NCBI GenBank assembly: GCA_028383305.1
Contig: JAOEVD010000004.1
Location: 1-64,000 of the forward strand
Direction: 5' to 3'
DNA length: 64,000 nucleotides
Origin: Candidatus Puniceispirillum sp.
Lineage (GTDB): Bacteria; Pseudomonadota; Alphaproteobacteria; Puniceispirillales; Puniceispirillaceae
The notes under the pieces are model-generated. The model was not told the DNA's origin. It searched no databases and saw only the letters and a list, made by a program, of their open reading frames with translations. Of this stretch, positions 54,108-64,000 are shown piece after piece. Positions within the stretch are counted from its first letter, which is position 1. Every line of letters starts with the position of its first letter. The position numbers and the translations under genes are program-made.

Positions 54108-55018
54108 TTGCGTTTTCCTGATGAATTCAGGCCTTCAAGAAGCCGTGTTGATTCATCAATCGGCATTGGCGTGTAAAAATCGGCAAGATCAAGGTTGCTG
54201 TTATCAATACCCTCAAGCCCGCCAACCAAAACTGATACATAACTCAAATGCCGAAAATCAACCGCTGGCCGAACGCGAATTTTGCCATCTTTAATCTGAT
54301 CAACGCGCCCGACAGGCAAACCGTTGGGCAAAACACCGCCATGACCCGATGTCAGCACCAATTCGCCAATTTCAGGCTTGGCCTCATCAGGCAAAAATTG
54401 CAAATCAAGAAACTGGCCGTTTTGGCCAACAGTCAGACCCGGCCATGATGATGAGGCAAGAATGACCGGAATCCGTGCATTAATATCGCTTATCAACAGA
54501 ACGCGGGCATAGGCTCTGCCAACATCAATGACAATCCCAACCAACCCATCAACGGTAACAACCGGATTGCCCCTCACGATGCCTTTTTCACTGCCAATGG
54601 CAATCAACACCGTATGCGCAAAGCCACCACCTGGCGCAGTCACCGCACGCGCGGTAATCGGCGTTCGGTTTTCAACCGTTGCCGCCCCTGTCACGCTTCT
54701 CAATTGGCGGTTTTCACTTTCCAGAATTTCGGCGCGGCGACGCCAACGTTTCAGCAAGTCATTTTCACCCTGCAGCCGCACATTTTCGGCACGCAACGAT
54801 GCCACTGTCCGCACGCCTTCAATCATCGTTTCGATGCCGCGGATGGGCGCCGAAACAACATCAACAATCGGTGCAAGAAAATCATTGCTTCCCATACGCA
54901 AATTGCGCAAAGCAGCCAAATCTGCCTTGCCAAGAAACATCAGGGAAAAACTTATAAGAATAAGAACGCCATGCACGACACGTCTTTGTCTGACTCGGGC
55001 TTTATCAGACACGCGCAT
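54104..55018 (-). CDS. mreC: Rod-shape-determining protein MreC
   Basis: 304 residues. One N-terminal membrane helix (about 12-30) is followed by a coiled coil (VRTVASLRAENVRLQGENDLLKRW and so on, roughly 66-110) and a periplasmic beta domain with GSEKGIVRGNPVV and GLVGIVIDVG. MreC forms the periplasmic scaffold for RodA-PBP2. A 15-base gap separates it from mreB. Confidence 0.95.
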   Translation of the reverse strand: MRVSDKARVRQRRVVHGVLILISFSLMFLGKADLAALRNLRMGSNDFLAPIVDVVSAPIRGIETMIEGVRTVASLRAENVRLQGENDLLKRWRRRAEILESENRQLRSVTGAATVENRTPITARAVTAPGGGFAHTVLIAIGSEKGIVRGNPVVTVDGLVGIVIDVGRAYARVLLISDINARIPVILASSSWPGLTVGQNGQFLDLQFLPDEAKPEIGELVLTSGHGGVLPNGLPVGRVDQIKDGKIRVRPAVDFRHLSYVSVLVGGLEGIDNSNLDLADFYTPMPIDESTRLLEGLNSSGKRK

Positions 55019-55033
55019 AACGCTCTCCTTTGT

Positions 55034-56113
<1,080 letters not shown>

Positions 56114-56150
56114 TCAAAATGCAGTCACGTAAAATGACAACTATGAATCA

Positions 56151-56178
56151 ACATAAAGGGCCTCTAGGCCCTTTATGT
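56151..56178 (-). terminator. Terminator-like hairpin between ilvC and mreB
   Basis: A perfect 12-bp stem (ACATAAAGGGCC with GGCCCTTTATGT, 4-base loop) lies 35 bases after the ilvC stop on the minus strand. The T-tract is short (within the stem arm), so strength is uncertain. Confidence 0.65.
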
Positions 56179-56213
56179 CATAAGTTATCACTATATCACC
56201 AATGTGGCAAAAA

Positions 56214-57329
<1,116 letters not shown>

Positions 57330-57379
57330 TCATTGCGGTGTTATCGAACATATTGCGTAAATTCGCTAACGTCGCCGGT

Positions 57380-57904
57380 TTATTTGGCCGTTAAATCGAT
57401 CCGGTTGCCGCGCGAAATGGCTGAAACCCCGGTCCGCGCAATCTCCACATCACCAAGCGACTGCATCAAATCAATGAAGGCAGCAACCTTTGACGAATTT
57501 CCTGTTACTTCAAATACAAAACTATCTAGTGTGCTGTCTAGTGTTCTTGCACGGAAAGTATCAGCGATGCGTAATGCCTCGATCCGGTTTTCGCCATCAT
57601 TGATGATTTTGACCAGCGCCAGCTCGCGTTCAATGGCGGCGCCCATCTCGGTTAGGTCACATACCGAATGGATTGGCACAAGACGCGCCAATTGCGCCTT
57701 GATCTGTTCGATAACCATTGGCGTTCCTGAGGTTACGATGGAAATGCGTGATAGACCACGATCCCATTCCACCTCGGCAACGGTCAGGCTTTCGATATTA
57801 TAGCCACGCCCGGAAAACAGACCGATAACCCGCGCAAGAACACCCGGTTCATCATCGACCAAAACGGAAATAATGTGGCGTTCCTCTGTTACATTGATGC
57901 TCAT
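57380..57904 (-). CDS. ilvN: Acetolactate synthase, small regulatory subunit
   Basis: 174 residues: an ACT domain at the N-terminus (ISVLVDDEPGVLARVIGLFSGRGYNIESL) and the C-terminal activation domain. It gives valine feedback control to IlvB. AGGAG is 10 bases before ATG. It follows ilvB by 26 bases, so the two subunits are co-translated. Confidence 0.96.
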   Translation of the reverse strand: MSINVTEERHIISVLVDDEPGVLARVIGLFSGRGYNIESLTVAEVEWDRGLSRISIVTSGTPMVIEQIKAQLARLVPIHSVCDLTEMGAAIERELALVKIINDGENRIEALRIADTFRARTLDSTLDSFVFEVTGNSSKVAAFIDLMQSLGDVEIARTGVSAISRGNRIDLTAK

Positions 57905-57930
57905 CTCGATATAGCTCCTAAATGGCTGGC

Positions 57931-59742
57931 CTAGACCAACACCATACCTTCTTCAGAAATTGGCTTTGCAGCCTGATCATCCGGCCCCAAAAGCATCTCG
58001 TTATGCGCTGCCCCAGATGGGATCATCGGGAAGCAGTTTTCTTCTTTGGCAACGCGAATATCAGCAATGACCGGCCCCGGTGTTGCCAACATTTCAGCAA
58101 TCACCCCATCCAGATCATCCGGCTTTTCAGCGACCAGACCAACCATGCCAAACGTATCGGCCAGCTTACGGAAATCAGGTAATGAGGCGCTGTAGGATTC
58201 AGAATAGCGGCCACCATGGATCAATTCCTGCCATTGGCGCACCATCCCCATCCATTCATTGTTGATGATGAACATCTTCACCGGCAAATTATATTGTGCC
58301 AATGTCGATAATTCCTGCATATTCATCATGAATGATGCTTCACCGGCGATATCAATCACCAATGATTCGGGATGCGCCACCTGAACGCCAAGCGCAGATG
58401 GCAAGCCATATCCCATCGTGCCAAGCCCTCCCGATGTCATCCACCGGTTTGGTTTTTCAAAATCATAATATTGCGCAGCCCACATCTGATGCTGGCCTAC
58501 CTCGGTTGTGACATAGGCATCATGGTTACAGGTCAATTCGCAAAGCCGTTTGATGGCATGTTGCGGCTTGATGACATCAGTGCCCTGATCAAAACCGAGA
58601 CAATCAATGCTTTGCCAGCTTTTGATTTGTTTCCACCAGCTTGTTAGCGATGGCTGATGCGGGGTAAAGGATTGCGCCTTCATTTCGGCAATCAGCATTT
58701 CCAGAATAATCGTCGCATCACCAATTATTGACAGATCAACCTGAACATTCTTGTTCACCGATGATGGATCAATATCAATGTGGATTTTTTCAGATTTTGG
58801 CGCAAAGCTGCTAATCCGGCCGGTGACGCGATCATCAAACCGCGCGCCGATATTCAGCATGATATCGCAATCATGCATCGCCCAATTGGCCTCATAAGTA
58901 CCATGCATCCCAAGCATCCCAAGAAAATGCTTGTCTGACGCCGGTAAAGCGCCAAGCCCCATAAGTGTCAGGGTGGTTGGCCAGCCGGTCATATCAACCA
59001 ATTGCTGCAACAAAGCCGAAGCCTTTGGTCCCGAATTGATGATGCCGCCACCACCATAGACGATGGGGCGTTCAGCCCGCTTCATCATCGCGACGGCTTT
59101 TTTGATCGCTTCCGGATCGGGTCTTGTTTGCGGGGCATAACGCTTTTGCGCCGCAGCGGCAACGCCATCTGTCTTATAGCCCCATTCCCCCATCAGAATA
59201 TCTTTTGGCAGGTCAATCAGTACCGGCCCCGGCCGACCCGACCGTGCTACATGAAAGGCTTCGGCAACAGTGTGCTGCAAAACGTCACCATTTTTGACCA
59301 GATAATTATGTTTGGTACAGGCGCGGGTGATACCAGTTGTATCGGCCTCTTGGAACGCATCATTGCCAATCAGGTGCGTTGGCACCTGTCCGGTTAGACA
59401 TACGACCGGCACTGAATCCATCAGCGCATCTGTCAGGCCGGTTACCGCATTGGTTGCCCCGGGGCCAGATGTGACCAGAACCACCCCAACCTTGCCTGTT
59501 GACCTTGCATAGCCCTCGGCAGCGTGAACAGCAGCCTGCTCATGGCGCACCAGGATATGTCTGATCTTATTGTTTTTGAACAAAGCATCATAAATGGGCA
59601 ATACCGCACCGCCTGGATAGCCAAAAATCACCTCAACCCCTTCATCTTCAAGGGCCTTGAGTAGAATTTCCGCACCGGCTAATGCCAATACGCCATCGTC
59701 CAATGCCGCCTGTTTGCGGTCTGTGGGGGCAGATTTCGCCAT
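57931..59742 (-). CDS. ilvB: Acetolactate synthase, large catalytic subunit
   Basis: TPP-dependent enzyme, 603 residues. The catalytic Glu is in [15 protein letters not shown], the FAD/TPP-binding fold is [14 protein letters not shown], and the C-terminal motif [15 protein letters not shown] followed by NNEWMGM binds TPP-Mg. ATG 59742 begins [11 protein letters not shown]; a second in-frame ATG at 59757 is possible, so the N-terminus is uncertain. The order miaA-ilvB-ilvN-ilvC recurs in alphaproteobacteria. Isoleucine route from citramalate could feed it 2-oxobutyrate. Confidence 0.96.
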   Translation of the reverse strand: MAKSAPTDRKQAALDDGVLALAGAEILLKALEDEGVEVIFGYPGGAVLPIYDALFKNNKIRHILVRHEQAAVHAAEGYARSTGKVGVVLVTSGPGATNAVTGLTDALMDSVPVVCLTGQVPTHLIGNDAFQEADTTGITRACTKHNYLVKNGDVLQHTVAEAFHVARSGRPGPVLIDLPKDILMGEWGYKTDGVAAAAQKRYAPQTRPDPEAIKKAVAMMKRAERPIVYGGGGIINSGPKASALLQQLVDMTGWPTTLTLMGLGALPASDKHFLGMLGMHGTYEANWAMHDCDIMLNIGARFDDRVTGRISSFAPKSEKIHIDIDPSSVNKNVQVDLSIIGDATIILEMLIAEMKAQSFTPHQPSLTSWWKQIKSWQSIDCLGFDQGTDVIKPQHAIKRLCELTCNHDAYVTTEVGQHQMWAAQYYDFEKPNRWMTSGGLGTMGYGLPSALGVQVAHPESLVIDIAGEASFMMNMQELSTLAQYNLPVKMFIINNEWMGMVRQWQELIHGGRYSESYSASLPDFRKLADTFGMVGLVAEKPDDLDGVIAEMLATPGPVIADIRVAKEENCFPMIPSGAAHNEMLLGPDDQAAKPISEEGMVLV

Positions 59743-59949
59743 TATCTTGTTTCCCATATATGTTAAAGCAATTGCTGACCTTATATTTTGCAACCAGCTC
59801 AAATAACGCAAACCAATCGATTCAATGGATCAAAAATATCGTCATGACGCTCGATCAAGCAAAACGTCATCACAAAATCTTCAATTTTCAGAAAACAGCT
59901 TGGTTTATTGCAATGGTTTGCCACTTTTTACCCGACGGGTCAACCATTT

Positions 59950-60915
59950 TTAGCAAATAAGTGAAAAGATACTTTCCATCAAACTTTCCAATAATTTCGT
60001 ATTTAGCGTAATTTGCGCATTATAATTATTTCGCAGCCATGTCATTTGCCGTTTTGCATAATGGCGGCTGTCGCGTTTGGCGATATAGGCCGCTTCATCA
60101 ATTGTCATTTCCTGTTCAAGAACCGCCTGTAGCGCTGTAACGCCAAGTGCCTTAATCAATGGCAATGACGGATCAAGCTGCCTTTGCATCAACTGCTGAA
60201 CTTCGTCCATTGCGCCTTGTTCCAGCATCTTATCGAAACGCGCATCAATGCGGGCATACAAAACATCGCGCGGCGGCAGCATTGCAATTTTTACCGGCCT
60301 GCCAGCCAGCGCCCCTTTATGCTCGGCTTTCTGGAATTGGCCAAGCGCGATGCCAGTAGCGTTAAAAACCCCCATTGCGCGTATAAGCCTTTGACGATCA
60401 CCATCGGCAAGCCGTGACGCAACTAACGGGTCATGACGCGCCAGCTTTTGCCGGAATGCCGCCCCACCGATGGCATCAAACAGCGCCATGCAATCTTCAT
60501 GGATAGTGGCTGGCACATCGGGAATGGGCGCAATGCCATTCACCGCCGCATCAAGATACATGCCGGTACCGCCAATAATAATTGGCATTTTGCCGCGTGT
60601 CCGAACTGCGGTCATCGCCGTTGCCGCCAATTTAAGCCATGCAGCAACCGACGCCCGATGCCCCCCATCGAGAACACCATAGAGATGATGCGGAATATCC
60701 TGCATATCGGCCTTTGACGGGCGCGCTGTCAAAATCGACAAATCGGTATAAAGCTGCATCGAGTCAGCATTGATCACCTCACCATCCAACTGGCAAGCAA
60801 GATCAACCGCCAGCTGTGATTTACCTGATGCAGTCGGGCCTGCAATCATGATATAGCTTGGGTAATTCCCACTTTTCAGGGCGTTTTTCAGGGCGTTTTG
60901 CGCTGCTTTTGACAC
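59950..60915 (-). CDS. miaA: tRNA dimethylallyltransferase
   Basis: 321 residues. P-loop GPTASGKS (26-33), the acceptor Asp in VINADSMQLYTDL, and IIGGTGMYLDA are typical. Adds an isopentenyl group to A37 of tRNAs reading UNN codons. GTG 60915 is chosen because GGAG lies 6 bases upstream and the product has the usual length; an in-frame start at 60969 overlaps the divergent serB. The product feeds translation fidelity, and it precedes ilvB by 207 bases. Confidence 0.95.
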   Translation of the reverse strand: MSKAAQNALKNALKSGNYPSYIMIAGPTASGKSQLAVDLACQLDGEVINADSMQLYTDLSILTARPSKADMQDIPHHLYGVLDGGHRASVAAWLKLAATAMTAVRTRGKMPIIIGGTGMYLDAAVNGIAPIPDVPATIHEDCMALFDAIGGAAFRQKLARHDPLVASRLADGDRQRLIRAMGVFNATGIALGQFQKAEHKGALAGRPVKIAMLPPRDVLYARIDARFDKMLEQGAMDEVQQLMQRQLDPSLPLIKALGVTALQAVLEQEMTIDEAAYIAKRDSRHYAKRQMTWLRNNYNAQITLNTKLLESLMESIFSLIC

Positions 60916-60960
60916 ATCTAACTCCAATTTACCGCCAATTTGGCGGCAGGTGACTGCACT

Positions 60961-61893
60961 ATGCACCATGCACTTGTTTTTTCAACCTCGAAGCATTCGT
61001 TCGGCGATGGTAATGCGGCATCATGGCTTGCCAATCTTGCCGATGAGTATACCTTTCTACGGCCCTTGGACGCGCCATATTGGCTTCATCAAGGCTATGC
61101 GGCTGAAATGCTTTGCCAGCCTGATGACAGTTTTGAGGCAAAGAATCTGCAGCATAACGACGCCTTTCAGACATTGCGCCGGCACGCCGCCAACAAGAAA
61201 CTGGACGTCAATATCGTTCCCGCCAACCGGCGCCGCAAACAAATACTAATTGCCGATATGGACAGCACGATCATCACTAGCGAATCTCTTGATGATCTGG
61301 CCGCACTTGCCGGCCTTGGCGATGCGGTGACCGCCATCACCAAACGCGCAATGGCGGGTGAAATTAATTTTGAAGGCGCATTATTTGAACGTGTTAGCAT
61401 GCTTGCCGGCAAGTCCAGTCGCCTGTTTGATCAATTGATCGCCACCACAACACCAACATCAGGCGCCATTGAACTTGTTCACACAATGCGGGCCAATGGC
61501 GCAAAATGCTACCTTGTGTCGGGTGGGTTTGACGTCATCACCGGCCCAGTTGCCGCGCGGTGCGGATTTCATGATCATCACGCCAATCATATGCATGTGC
61601 GCGACAACAAAATTCTGGGCACGGTTCAAACGCCGGTTCTCGATCGCAACGCCAAAGCCGCCTATCTTGCGCATTATTGCAAACAAAACGGCATTGATCC
61701 GATTGACGCGGCAACCATTGGCGATGGGGCAAATGATCTGGCGATGCTGCAAGCCGCCGGCATGGGCGTGGCGTTTGAGGGCAAGCCATTGCTGTTGGCC
61801 GAAGTGGCAATCCAGCTTAACCATACTGATCTTCGCGGCCTGCTCTATCTTCAAGGCTATAAAGGTCGTGATTTCATCACAGATAAGATTTAG
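60961..61893 (+). CDS. serB: Phosphoserine phosphatase
   Basis: 310 residues with an N-terminal ACT-like region and a HAD core: nucleophile Asp99 in DMDST (99-103), VSGGFD and the GDGANDLAM Mg-binding motif. Final step of serine synthesis. AGGTG lies 8 bases before ATG 60961. Transcribed divergently from miaA and followed by a clear terminator. Confidence 0.95.
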   Translation: MHHALVFSTSKHSFGDGNAASWLANLADEYTFLRPLDAPYWLHQGYAAEMLCQPDDSFEAKNLQHNDAFQTLRRHAANKKLDVNIVPANRRRKQILIADMDSTIITSESLDDLAALAGLGDAVTAITKRAMAGEINFEGALFERVSMLAGKSSRLFDQLIATTTPTSGAIELVHTMRANGAKCYLVSGGFDVITGPVAARCGFHDHHANHMHVRDNKILGTVQTPVLDRNAKAAYLAHYCKQNGIDPIDAATIGDGANDLAMLQAAGMGVAFEGKPLLLAEVAIQLNHTDLRGLLYLQGYKGRDFITDKI

Positions 61894-61918
61894 ATTTTCA
61901 GTAAATTTCACTCTAAGA

Positions 61919-61949
61919 AAGAGGGGCCGAAACCGGCCCCTTTGTTTTT
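61919..61949 (+). terminator. Rho-independent terminator of serB
   Basis: An 8-bp stem (AGGGGCCG with CGGCCCCT, 4-base loop) followed by TTGTTTTT, 29 bases after the serB stop. Opposite strand may also use it for degP. Confidence 0.88.
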
Positions 61950-61992
61950 AATGGCGAACATGGCATTTGCCATTCCGCCTTATCGGATCAGC

Positions 61993-63471
61993 CTATTTCT
62001 TGGCAAAGCTTATCTGAATAAAGCGTTCACGGCCTTCGCGTTCGATCAGGATCAAAACCCCCGAACGTCCACCTTTTTCAGCATCATTGATATCCTTAGC
62101 AAGATTGGCCACGCCTTCAACCGGACGCTGGCCAAATCGCCGCAAGATATCACCAACCTGAAGCCCTTTTTCGGCGGCAGGACTGCCAGCAATCACCTCG
62201 CTAACAACAACACCGGTCTTTTCGGCATCGAGCCCCATTTCCCCAGCAATTTTTGGGGTCAGCGTTTGCACTGAAAAACCAAGGCTTCCAAAGCTCTGCT
62301 TGGCACCATCTTGAGCTGATTTATCACCCCCAGCAAGGCCAACAAGCTCGGCTTTTTCCAATTCACCAAGGGTGATTTGAACAGTCTTTGTCTTGCCTTG
62401 GCGGAATAATTCGACATCAACCTTTGTGCCAATATCGGTTTCGGCAACAATGCGCGGCAGATCACGCATTTTATCAATGACCTTGCCATCAAATTTCACG
62501 ATCACATCACCTGGCTGGACACCACCTTTGGCAGCTGGGCTATTTTCATTGGTCGATGATACCAGCGCCCCGCCTGCCTCTTTCAAACCAAGTGATTCGG
62601 CAATGTCAGGTGTGACTTCTTGAATAAAAACACCAAGCCAGCCACGACGTGTTTGACCAAATTCAACAAGCTGACTTGCAACCCTGCTTGCCAGATTTGA
62701 CGAAATCGCAAAGCCGATTCCAACAGAACCACCGGATTGCGAATAGATGGCCGTATTGATGCCAATCACCTCACCAGCAATGTTAAACAAAGGACCACCG
62801 GAGTTACCGCGATTGATCGACGCATCAGTCTGGATGAAATCATCATAAGGGCCGTTGCCAATGTCACGGCCACGCGCCGAGACGATTCCGGCTGTTACCG
62901 TTCCGCCAAGACCAAAGGGATTGCCAATTGCAAGCACCCAATCGCCAACGCGCAAATCATCCGAGTCACCAAAAGCAACCGCGGTTAATTTGGTTTCGCC
63001 TGGATCAATTTTCAGAACCGCAATATCAGTCTTTTTATCCTGACCCAAAACCTTGGCAGTAAAGCTTGTTTCATCAGCCAAAATAACACGAATTACTTCG
63101 GCATTTTCGATCACATGATAATTCGTGACGACAATACCTTCAGCATCGATGATAAAGCCTGATCCAAGCGATTGCGCTTTGCGCTGGCGGTCATTATCGC
63201 CAAAATTTTTAAAAAACTCTTCGAATGGCGACCCTGGTGGGAATTGCGGCATGTCAGCGCTTGGTCCATCTTTTACGATTGTGGTAGTTGAAATATTGAC
63301 CACCGATGGTGATAGTTTTTCGACTTCATCCGCAAATGAGTCGGGGCGCTGCGCTGCCGATAGGCTAAACGAAACAAACATAATTGTGAACGCCACGGCA
63401 AAGGACACCAAAAGGTCACTGCGCATGTGACTTAAAGGTTGCCGGATGGGCTGCAACAGTCTGACAAGCAT
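61993..63471 (-). CDS. degP: Do/DegP-type serine protease with PDZ domains
   Basis: 492 residues. A signal-anchor segment near residues 15-40 (ends LSAA-QRPDSF) is followed by a trypsin-like domain with His119, Asp149 and Ser224 (GNSGGP) and two PDZ domains (from about 260 and 375). It degrades or refolds damaged periplasmic proteins. GGGAG is 8 bases before ATG 63471, which beats GTG 63480. It is encoded downstream of hflC on the same strand, as in Rhodospirillales-like genomes. Confidence 0.95.
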   Translation of the reverse strand: MLVRLLQPIRQPLSHMRSDLLVSFAVAFTIMFVSFSLSAAQRPDSFADEVEKLSPSVVNISTTTIVKDGPSADMPQFPPGSPFEEFFKNFGDNDRQRKAQSLGSGFIIDAEGIVVTNYHVIENAEVIRVILADETSFTAKVLGQDKKTDIAVLKIDPGETKLTAVAFGDSDDLRVGDWVLAIGNPFGLGGTVTAGIVSARGRDIGNGPYDDFIQTDASINRGNSGGPLFNIAGEVIGINTAIYSQSGGSVGIGFAISSNLASRVASQLVEFGQTRRGWLGVFIQEVTPDIAESLGLKEAGGALVSSTNENSPAAKGGVQPGDVIVKFDGKVIDKMRDLPRIVAETDIGTKVDVELFRQGKTKTVQITLGELEKAELVGLAGGDKSAQDGAKQSFGSLGFSVQTLTPKIAGEMGLDAEKTGVVVSEVIAGSPAAEKGLQVGDILRRFGQRPVEGVANLAKDINDAEKGGRSGVLILIEREGRERFIQISFAKK

Positions 63472-63642
63472 GATAAACACTCCCTAAGGATACTGAGATC
63501 GGTAAAATACGTATAAGCACCCGCAATTGCCGGTGCTTAACTTTCTTTGTCATGCCGTAACAGCGTGACCAAAAAAAGGCAGTTTCGTGTTCTTTTCGGC
63601 CATTCCCCAAAGGCCGCCAGAAAGCCCCTAAAAAGCGGCTGT

Positions 63643-63706
63643 AAAAAAGGGCCGGACATGTTGATCAGCCAGTTGTTGCACTGCATCTAATCAACCAGCC
63701 GGCCCC
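63643..63706 (-). terminator. Hairpin terminator downstream of hflC
   Basis: On the minus strand GGGCCGG pairs with CCGGCCC, supported by an inner GTTGAT/ATCAAC pair, and is followed by six T. It separates hflC from degP, so degP probably has its own promoter in the following 160 bases. Confidence 0.8.
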
Positions 63707-63727
63707 CCTTAGCTTGGCTTTCTATCC

Positions 63728-64000
63728 CTATTTGGATTTGGCAGGCGTACCGTCCTTATCCAAGAAGAAACGGAAAAATGCGCTATCTGGTGACAGCACC
63801 ATCGATGTATCCTTTTCGGTAAAGGATTTCCGATAAGCTTCCATTGACCGATAGAAGGCAAAGAATTCCGCATCCTGACCAAAACTTTCCGCATAGATCC
63901 GGATCGCTTCAGAGTCACCGGCACCGCGTGTTTCCTGTGCGGTACGTTGGGCTTCGGAAATGATCACAGTCCGGATCTTTTCCGCTGCCGAACGGATCTT
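63728..64000 (-). CDS. hflC: HflC, protease modulator (3' end only)
   Basis: The last 90 codons of HflC, which runs off the right edge. Recognisable are the basic EKIRTVIISEAQ stretch, AEEAQRIRGEGDAEA-like IRGAGDSEAIRIYAESFGQDAEFFAFYRSMEAY and LSPDSAFFRFF. HflC with HflK forms the membrane complex that regulates FtsH. Its partner hflK is probably further upstream, outside the window. Confidence 0.93.
   Translation of the reverse strand, partial: KIRSAAEKIRTVIISEAQRTAQETRGAGDSEAIRIYAESFGQDAEFFAFYRSMEAYRKSFTEKDTSMVLSPDSAFFRFFLDKDGTPAKSK

Overview
The window reads as a stretch of housekeeping chromosome from an alphaproteobacterium of moderate G+C. Protein families and gene order (mreBCD-mrdA-rodA beside ilvBNC, miaA, serB, a Do-type protease and hflC; trmJ-cimA-cysS-gltX; purB-purC-purS-purQ-purL with bolA and a CGFS glutaredoxin) resemble Rhodospirillales-like marine lineages. 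SAR116 (Puniceispirillum-like) is my best guess, but it is an inference from gene order and protein style, not from alignment. Intergenic gaps are short, many genes overlap by 4 bp, and I saw no rRNA, tRNA, CRISPR array, prophage or insertion sequence.

Layout. 1-6 kb: cold-shock gene with a structured leader, a decayed TauD-type dioxygenase, an adenine salvage pair (MTA/SAH nucleosidase and apt), a rhomboid protease, a CinA-type protein, methionine aminopeptidase, and radC broken by an in-frame stop. 6-12.4 kb: purine biosynthesis (purB, C, S, Q, L), then bolA and grxD. 12.4-25.8 kb, all minus strand: a monooxygenase-like protein, a GNAT, rpsD, trmJ, cimA, cysS, gltX, nadE, nicotinate phosphoribosyltransferase, class II DAHP synthase, glutathione reductase and an unknown gene. 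25.8-26.4 kb: a 616-bp AT-rich non-coding region with several palindromes and a 15-bp minisatellite. 26.4-38.5 kb: acetoacetyl-CoA synthetase, an unknown protein, a DMT permease, cytochrome c-prime and cytochrome b561, AlkA-type glycosylase, SRAP protein, threonylcarbamoyl-AMP synthase, a D-2-hydroxyacid-type flavoprotein, DUF924, and two glycosyltransferases. 38.6-49.3 kb: lptD, LysE exporter, GNATs, hypoxanthine-DNA glycosylase, a second DMT permease, glmS, glmU and hldE. 49.4-64 kb: an SbmA/BacA-like transporter, the rod-shape cluster, the branched-chain amino acid cluster, miaA, serB, degP and the 3' end of hflC.

How the genes work together. Envelope genes dominate the second half: GlmS and GlmU make UDP-GlcNAc, HldE and the GT9/GT4 enzymes supply LPS core, LptD inserts LPS, and MreBCD/RodA/PBP2 build the lateral wall. 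Isoleucine can be made from pyruvate, because CimA (citramalate route to 2-oxobutyrate) and IlvBNC are both here. NAD is served by a nicotinate salvage plus NAD synthetase pair. Three DNA-damage functions (AlkA-type, SRAP/HMCES-type, family 6 UDG) lie within 11 kb.

I found no clear novel multi-gene system. The points most worth a second look are the radC nonsense codon, two short motifs shared by the regions upstream of the DAHP synthase gene and of the unknown gene at 25.4-25.8 kb, the palindrome-rich region with its minisatellite, and two unrecognised conserved-looking proteins.
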